NCBI GenBank assembly: GCA_035606665.1
Contig: DATNEY010000038.1
Coordinates: forward strand, 41,345 to 105,344
Length of the DNA stretch: 64,000 nt
DNA from: DASUGC01 sp035606665
GTDB taxonomy: Bacteria > Acidobacteriota > Vicinamibacteria > Vicinamibacterales > SCN-69-37
Direction of reading: 5' to 3'
Both the position numbers and the translations under genes were made by a program. Numbering within the stretch: position 1 is the first letter of the stretch; the number at the start of each line of letters is the position of its first letter. The notes under the pieces were generated by a model, which searched no databases, had not been told where the DNA came from, and saw only the letters and a list, made by a program, of their open reading frames with translations. Of the stretch, positions 60,208-64,000 are shown one piece after another.

Positions 60208-61209
60208 ATGAAACGCACAGCACAAGCTCTGTTTCTCTCATTGCTCGCCGTTCAGGTCCTGGTCGCCGGTCAGGGCGCGGACGCGAAGCGGGTTCTGTCG
60301 GAGCTCCGCGCGGCACTTGGTGGCGAGGACAAGTTGAGCGCGGTCAAGACGGTCTCGATCGAAGGACAGGTCAGCCGTCCGCAGCCGAACGGCACGTCCA
60401 GCTCGTCGAGCTTCGAGATGGCATTCGAGCTGCCGGACAAGTTCATGAAGTCCGACGTGTTCGCGAATCTTGGTGGCACGGACCTCAAGCGCCGATCCGG
60501 CTTCAATGGCACCGAAAGCTTCGAGGAGATGGACGCGCCTCCCATGATGGGCGGCGGCGGGGGAATGCACATCATGCGGATGTCGCCCGGCGGCGCAACG
60601 CCTGGTGGTCAGGCCACGCCGGAACAAGTCGAGAGACAGCGCGCGCAGAACCTGTCGATCGCCCGCCGCGAATTCGCGCGCCTCACCGTTGGCATGTTCG
60701 GAACCTCGTTTTCTCCGCTCCCGCTCGAATTCAAGTACGCGGGTCAGGCCGAGTCGAAGGACGGCAAGGCCGACGTGCTCGAGCTGCAGGGCCCGGATGG
60801 CTTCGCGGCGAAGCTGTACGTCGATGGCAAGACGCATTTGCCGCTGATGCTGACCTGGATGGACAAGGAGCCGCTTCGCATCACGATGGGACCCGGCGGC
60901 GGCGCGATGGGCGGGGGTAACGTGCAGGTGTTCAGTGGCGGCGGCGGTGGCGCCGGTGCGCAGCGGATGACGCCCGAAGACGCGGCTCGCATGCAGCAGG
61001 AAATGGCCGACCGGATGAAAGAGGCGCAAGCCAAACTTCGGACGGTTGAGTACCGCACGTTCTACACGGACTTCAAGAACGTGAGCGGCGTGAACCTGCC
61101 CACGAAGATCCAAAACATGATGGAAGGCCTGCCGACCGCCGAGATGTCGTTCGAGAAGATCAAGGTCAACGGCAAGATCGACGCGAACAAGTTCAAAGTC
61201 GTCAAGTAA
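60208..61209 (+). CDS. Secreted hypothetical protein
   Basis: 333 residues with a signal peptide (residues 1-20, cleavage near VAGQG). LolA-like beginning (VLSELRAALGGEDKLSAVKT, VSIEGQVSRP), then Met/Gly-rich loops (MMGGGGGMHIMRMSPGGATP and VQVFSGGGGGAGAQRM). Ends in strands typical of an outer-membrane lipoprotein-carrier fold (TFYTDFKNVSGVNLPTKIQN). Its gene lies 25 bp before the TonB-receptor-like gene, so cotranscription is likely. It could be its periplasmic partner. Function unknown. Confidence 0.7.
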   Translation: MKRTAQALFLSLLAVQVLVAGQGADAKRVLSELRAALGGEDKLSAVKTVSIEGQVSRPQPNGTSSSSSFEMAFELPDKFMKSDVFANLGGTDLKRRSGFNGTESFEEMDAPPMMGGGGGMHIMRMSPGGATPGGQATPEQVERQRAQNLSIARREFARLTVGMFGTSFSPLPLEFKYAGQAESKDGKADVLELQGPDGFAAKLYVDGKTHLPLMLTWMDKEPLRITMGPGGGAMGGGNVQVFSGGGGGAGAQRMTPEDAARMQQEMADRMKEAQAKLRTVEYRTFYTDFKNVSGVNLPTKIQNMMEGLPTAEMSFEKIKVNGKIDANKFKVVK

Positions 61210-61234
61210 CGGTCGTCAACCAGGAGACACGTCA

Positions 61235-63859
61235 ATGAAGCGTTTCGCGACGTTTGCGCTCGTAGTGTGCCTTCTTGCGTCCGTGGCCGCGGCCGCGCAG
61301 CAAAACGCGAAGTTGCTGATCACCGTCGCTGACCCGAGCGGTGGCGTCATTCCCGGCGCCACCGTCACGGTGACGCCGACGGCCGTCGACGACGGGCTTC
61401 AGCCCGCCGGATCCCTGAAACCGGCGACCACGACAGCCGCTGGAGTCGCGACTCTTGAGGGCCTGGCGCCCGGCCGGTACACGATCACTGCCGAGTTCTC
61501 CGGCTTCGAGACCGTCGTCGTCAAGGACTTTCGAGTGCGGACCGGCGACAACCGCCGCAGCGTCGTGCTGCCGCTGAAGAAGGTGAGCGAGGACGTGACC
61601 GTCGGCCGCGACAAGCAGACCTCCGGCCTCGACCCTCGCGGCAACGCGTTTTCGACCGTACTCACGCGCGAACAGATCGCCGCGCTGCCTGACGACCCCG
61701 ATGAAATGGAGGCAGCGCTCAAGGCGATGTCGCCTCCGGGCGCGATCATGCGGATCGACGGTTTCAGCGGCGGCAAGCTGCCGCCGAAGTCGCAGATTCG
61801 CTCGATCCGCCTGCCACGGATGGATCAGATGGCGGCGCAGAACCACGGCGGCATCGGCGGCATGATGCACATCGACGTGATGACGCAGCCCGGCAATGGG
61901 CCGTTGGCCGGGTCCATCGATTTCGGTTTCAGGGACGATGCGCTCAATGCCAGGAATCCGTTCACACCGATCAAGGGCGACGAGGGGATGCAGACCGGCA
62001 ACTTGAGCTTCAGCGGATCGATCGTGCCGAACAAGTCGTCGTTCTCGATTTCGATTCAACAGGCGCGGCTCTTCGATTCGGGCAGCATCCTGGCCGCGGT
62101 CTCGGGCGGAACGGTGGCGCAGGCGATCCGGCGCCCGACCGATCGCACCAATATCAATGGCCGCTTCGACCAGGCGTTAGGCGCGGGCCACTTGCTGAAG
62201 TTCTCGTATCAGCGTTCGGCGAATCAGCTCGGAAACCTGGGTGTCGGCAGTTTCGATCTGCTGGAACGGGCGTACCAGACCACCACGTCAGAATACGTCT
62301 TCCGGATATCCGAGAACGGGGCGGTCGGCCGCCGCGGCTTCAGCGAGTCACGCCTGCAGGTGCGGCGGTCGGAAACCAGTGCGGAGTCCTTTCTCGAGGC
62401 GCCGACGCTGCGTGTGCTCGATTCATTCACGAGCGGCGGCGCGCAGCGGCGGGGCGGCAGTCGTGCGGTTGATTTCGAGGCCGCGACGGACTTCGACTAC
62501 GTGCGCGGCCTGCACTCGATGCGCGCGGGTGTGCTGGCCGAGGGTGGCCGGTACCGCTCGAACGATGGCGTCAACTATTTCGGCACCTATACGTTTGCCA
62601 GTCTCGCGGACTACGAGGCCGGCCGGCCGTCGAATTACACACGCCGGATCGGCGATCCGAACCTCACGTACTCGAACGTGCAGGCCGGCGCGTACTGGCA
62701 GGACGACTGGCGATTCCGAAAGTCGATGCTGCTCTCCTACGGCGTCCGCTACGAAGCGCAGTCATTGCTGACGGATCAGAACAACGTCTCTCCGCGAGCG
62801 ACGCTGACATGGTCGCCGTTCAAGAGCGGCCGGACGAGTTTCCGCGGCGGCGCCGGTTGGTTCAACGACTGGCTCGGCACGAGCGTCTACGAACAGTCGC
62901 TGCGCGTGGGCGGCTTCCGCCAGCAGGAAGTGAACGTCCTGAATCCGTCCTATCCGGATCCAGGCGCGGCGGGCACGGTGTCGCCGAGCAACCGGTATCA
63001 ACTGTCGAACGGACTGACCCTGCCTTCATCGCTCACGGCGAATGCGGGCATCGATCAATCGATCAACGCGTCACTCCGCCTGAGCGGAACCTATACGTAC
63101 CGCCGGAGCGGCACGCTCCTGCGCGGACGCAACGTCAATGCGCCCGTGAATGGTCTCCGCCAGGATTCTCGCTTCAGCAACGTCATCGAGGTGGTGAACG
63201 ACGCAGGGTCGCGCACGCACATGGTGGGCGGCACGCTGAGCTTCATCAAGCTCAACTGGAAGCAGACGATTCTGATGGGCAACTACACCTGGTCGAAAAC
63301 GGAGACGAACACGACCGGGCCGTTCTCCCTGCCGGCCGCCGGCGACGATCTCTCGACCGAGTGGGGCCCGGCGATGCCCACGCATCGTGTGATGGCGGCA
63401 TTCAACATGACGCCACTGCCGGGCCTGGGAGTGAGCCTGAACCTGCGCGCGCAGTCCGGCTCGCCGTACACGGTGACCGCCGGCCGCGACCTGAATGGCG
63501 ACGGTGTCTTCAACGATCGCCCGGCCGGTGTTTCCCGCAACAGCGCGACGACGACAGGGCAGTGGGATCTGGGCGCGCGCGTGTCGTACTCGCTCGGTTT
63601 CGGCCGGAAGCCGCAGACAACGGCCGGTCCCGGCGGCGTGATGATTGTGATGGGCGGGGGCGGCGGCATAGCCGGTGGCTTCGGTCCTGGCGCGGCCAAC
63701 AAGCGCTTCCAGCTCCAGTTCTACGCGGCCGCACAGAACGTCACCAACCGCGCCAACTACGTCGGTTACAGCGGTGTCGTCACCTCACCGTTCTTCGGCA
63801 AGGCGACCAACGTGCTGAATCCACGCAAGATCGAGCTCGGAGTTAGATTTGGGTTCTAG
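61235..63859 (+). CDS. TonB-receptor-like outer-membrane protein with N-terminal carboxypeptidase-regulatory domain
   Basis: 874 residues with signal peptide (AAAAQQ cleavage) and ggagac ribosome binding site. Residues 25-110 are one CarboxypepD_reg module (LLITVADPSGGVIPGATVTV, GVATLEGLAPGRYTITAEFS). A plug-like region (about 125-230) includes LTREQIAALPDDPDEMEAAL and SGGKLPPKSQIRSIR, then a long beta-barrel ending in RKIELGVRFGF with the terminal Phe used for outer-membrane insertion. This is the SusC-like acidobacterial style. No obvious TonB box, so the energy coupling is unsure. Substrate unknown. Confidence 0.88.
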   Translation: MKRFATFALVVCLLASVAAAAQQNAKLLITVADPSGGVIPGATVTVTPTAVDDGLQPAGSLKPATTTAAGVATLEGLAPGRYTITAEFSGFETVVVKDFRVRTGDNRRSVVLPLKKVSEDVTVGRDKQTSGLDPRGNAFSTVLTREQIAALPDDPDEMEAALKAMSPPGAIMRIDGFSGGKLPPKSQIRSIRLPRMDQMAAQNHGGIGGMMHIDVMTQPGNGPLAGSIDFGFRDDALNARNPFTPIKGDEGMQTGNLSFSGSIVPNKSSFSISIQQARLFDSGSILAAVSGGTVAQAIRRPTDRTNINGRFDQALGAGHLLKFSYQRSANQLGNLGVGSFDLLERAYQTTTSEYVFRISENGAVGRRGFSESRLQVRRSETSAESFLEAPTLRVLDSFTSGGAQRRGGSRAVDFEAATDFDYVRGLHSMRAGVLAEGGRYRSNDGVNYFGTYTFASLADYEAGRPSNYTRRIGDPNLTYSNVQAGAYWQDDWRFRKSMLLSYGVRYEAQSLLTDQNNVSPRATLTWSPFKSGRTSFRGGAGWFNDWLGTSVYEQSLRVGGFRQQEVNVLNPSYPDPGAAGTVSPSNRYQLSNGLTLPSSLTANAGIDQSINASLRLSGTYTYRRSGTLLRGRNVNAPVNGLRQDSRFSNVIEVVNDAGSRTHMVGGTLSFIKLNWKQTILMGNYTWSKTETNTTGPFSLPAAGDDLSTEWGPAMPTHRVMAAFNMTPLPGLGVSLNLRAQSGSPYTVTAGRDLNGDGVFNDRPAGVSRNSATTTGQWDLGARVSYSLGFGRKPQTTAGPGGVMIVMGGGGGIAGGFGPGAANKRFQLQFYAAAQNVTNRANYVGYSGVVTSPFFGKATNVLNPRKIELGVRFGF

Positions 63860-63874
63860 ATCTGACTTCGAGTC

Positions 63875-64000
63875 GTACGTCGGGTACGTCTGGTACGTCA
63901 GGTACGTCGGGTACGTCGGGTACGTCGGGTACGTCGGGTACGTCGGGTACGTCGGGTACGTCGGGTACGTCGGGTACGTCGGGTACGTCGGGTACGAGGA
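63875..64000. repeat. 9-bp tandem array gtacgtcgg (14 units to the window edge)
   Basis: Begins 16 bp after the TonB-receptor-like stop. Fourteen 9-bp units in exact phase: the first and fourth to thirteenth are gtacgtcgg, the second and third differ by one base each, and the last is gtacgagga. The array runs to the end of the window, so its full length is unknown. Confidence 0.95.

Noticed and set aside
63875..64000. CRISPR array
   Set aside because: Units are 9 bp with no spacers; it is a simple tandem repeat. No cas genes are present.

Overview
The window is GC-rich, densely coded bacterial chromosome. I see no rRNA, tRNA, phage, transposase or CRISPR. The gene content points to Acidobacteriota, probably a Vicinamibacteria-like lineage (inference, no marker-gene comparison was possible). 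The supporting genes are a Ser/Thr kinase with a C-terminal Tol/PD40-like sensor, a signal-peptided tricorn protease, carboxypeptidase-regulatory-domain secreted proteins, a TonB-receptor-like barrel with the same N-terminal domain, CotH, DUF885 and DUF488 proteins, and several apparently leaderless promoters.

Layout. 1-3.7 kb: partial kinase on the minus strand, a lipoprotein, a secreted protein and a possibly truncated sensor. 3.7-6.5 kb: a GyrB/ParE-type topoisomerase subunit, a DUF4440 gene and a decayed second copy of the topoisomerase 3' end. 6.6-11.7 kb: small accessory genes (two Cys-rich proteins, VOC, a frameshifted DUF2200, DUF2278, DoxX-like, DUF488, an AAC(6')-like GNAT). 11.8-19.7 kb: TAT-exported sulfite-oxidase-type enzyme, VOC, SGNH hydrolase, DUF3052, alpha/beta hydrolase, MFS, CAAX-protease-related protein. 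19.7-25.3 kb: two tandem carboxypeptidase-regulatory proteins and CotH. 25.3-28.5 kb: a chrB-OCD-chrA chromate operon behind two operator dyads. 29.5-32.4 kb: a minus-strand phospholipid operon (acyltransferase, CdsA-like, membrane protein, CDP-alcohol phosphatidyltransferase) resembling ynbAB-type loci. 32.4-39.9 kb: hydrolases, cyanophycinase-like peptidase, tricorn.

40.1-50.9 kb holds the most interesting system: a complete Wsp-type chemosensory cluster (MCP, CheW, CheR-TPR, CheW with Cys-rich N-terminus, CheA-REC, CheB; orthologous in order to wspA-F). The expected diguanylate cyclase WspR is absent. Instead the operon starts with a protein whose receiver domain looks like that of WspR but which carries an HPt domain in place of GGDEF, followed by a PilB/GspE-type ATPase with its own C-terminal receiver. 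All eight genes overlap or nearly touch. This suggests a phosphorelay from surface sensing straight to a pilus or secretion motor.

50.9-64 kb: quinone oxidoreductase, DUF885 lipoprotein, cupin, two-gene ABC exporter, a four-helix-bundle gene flanked by inverted heptamer arrays, a response regulator/histidine kinase pair, a secreted protein and a TonB-receptor-like protein.

Two kinds of non-coding sequence recur. Short tandem arrays with a strict 7-bp period (9 bp in one case), mostly at the 3' ends of genes and sometimes inside the last codons, are found at 1.6, 2.1, 3.7, 35.6, 39.1, 56.3, 57.0, 58.0 and 63.9 kb. A roughly 105-bp interspersed element with two hairpins occurs twice (53.7 and 60.1 kb); its first hairpin differs in sequence but stays paired.
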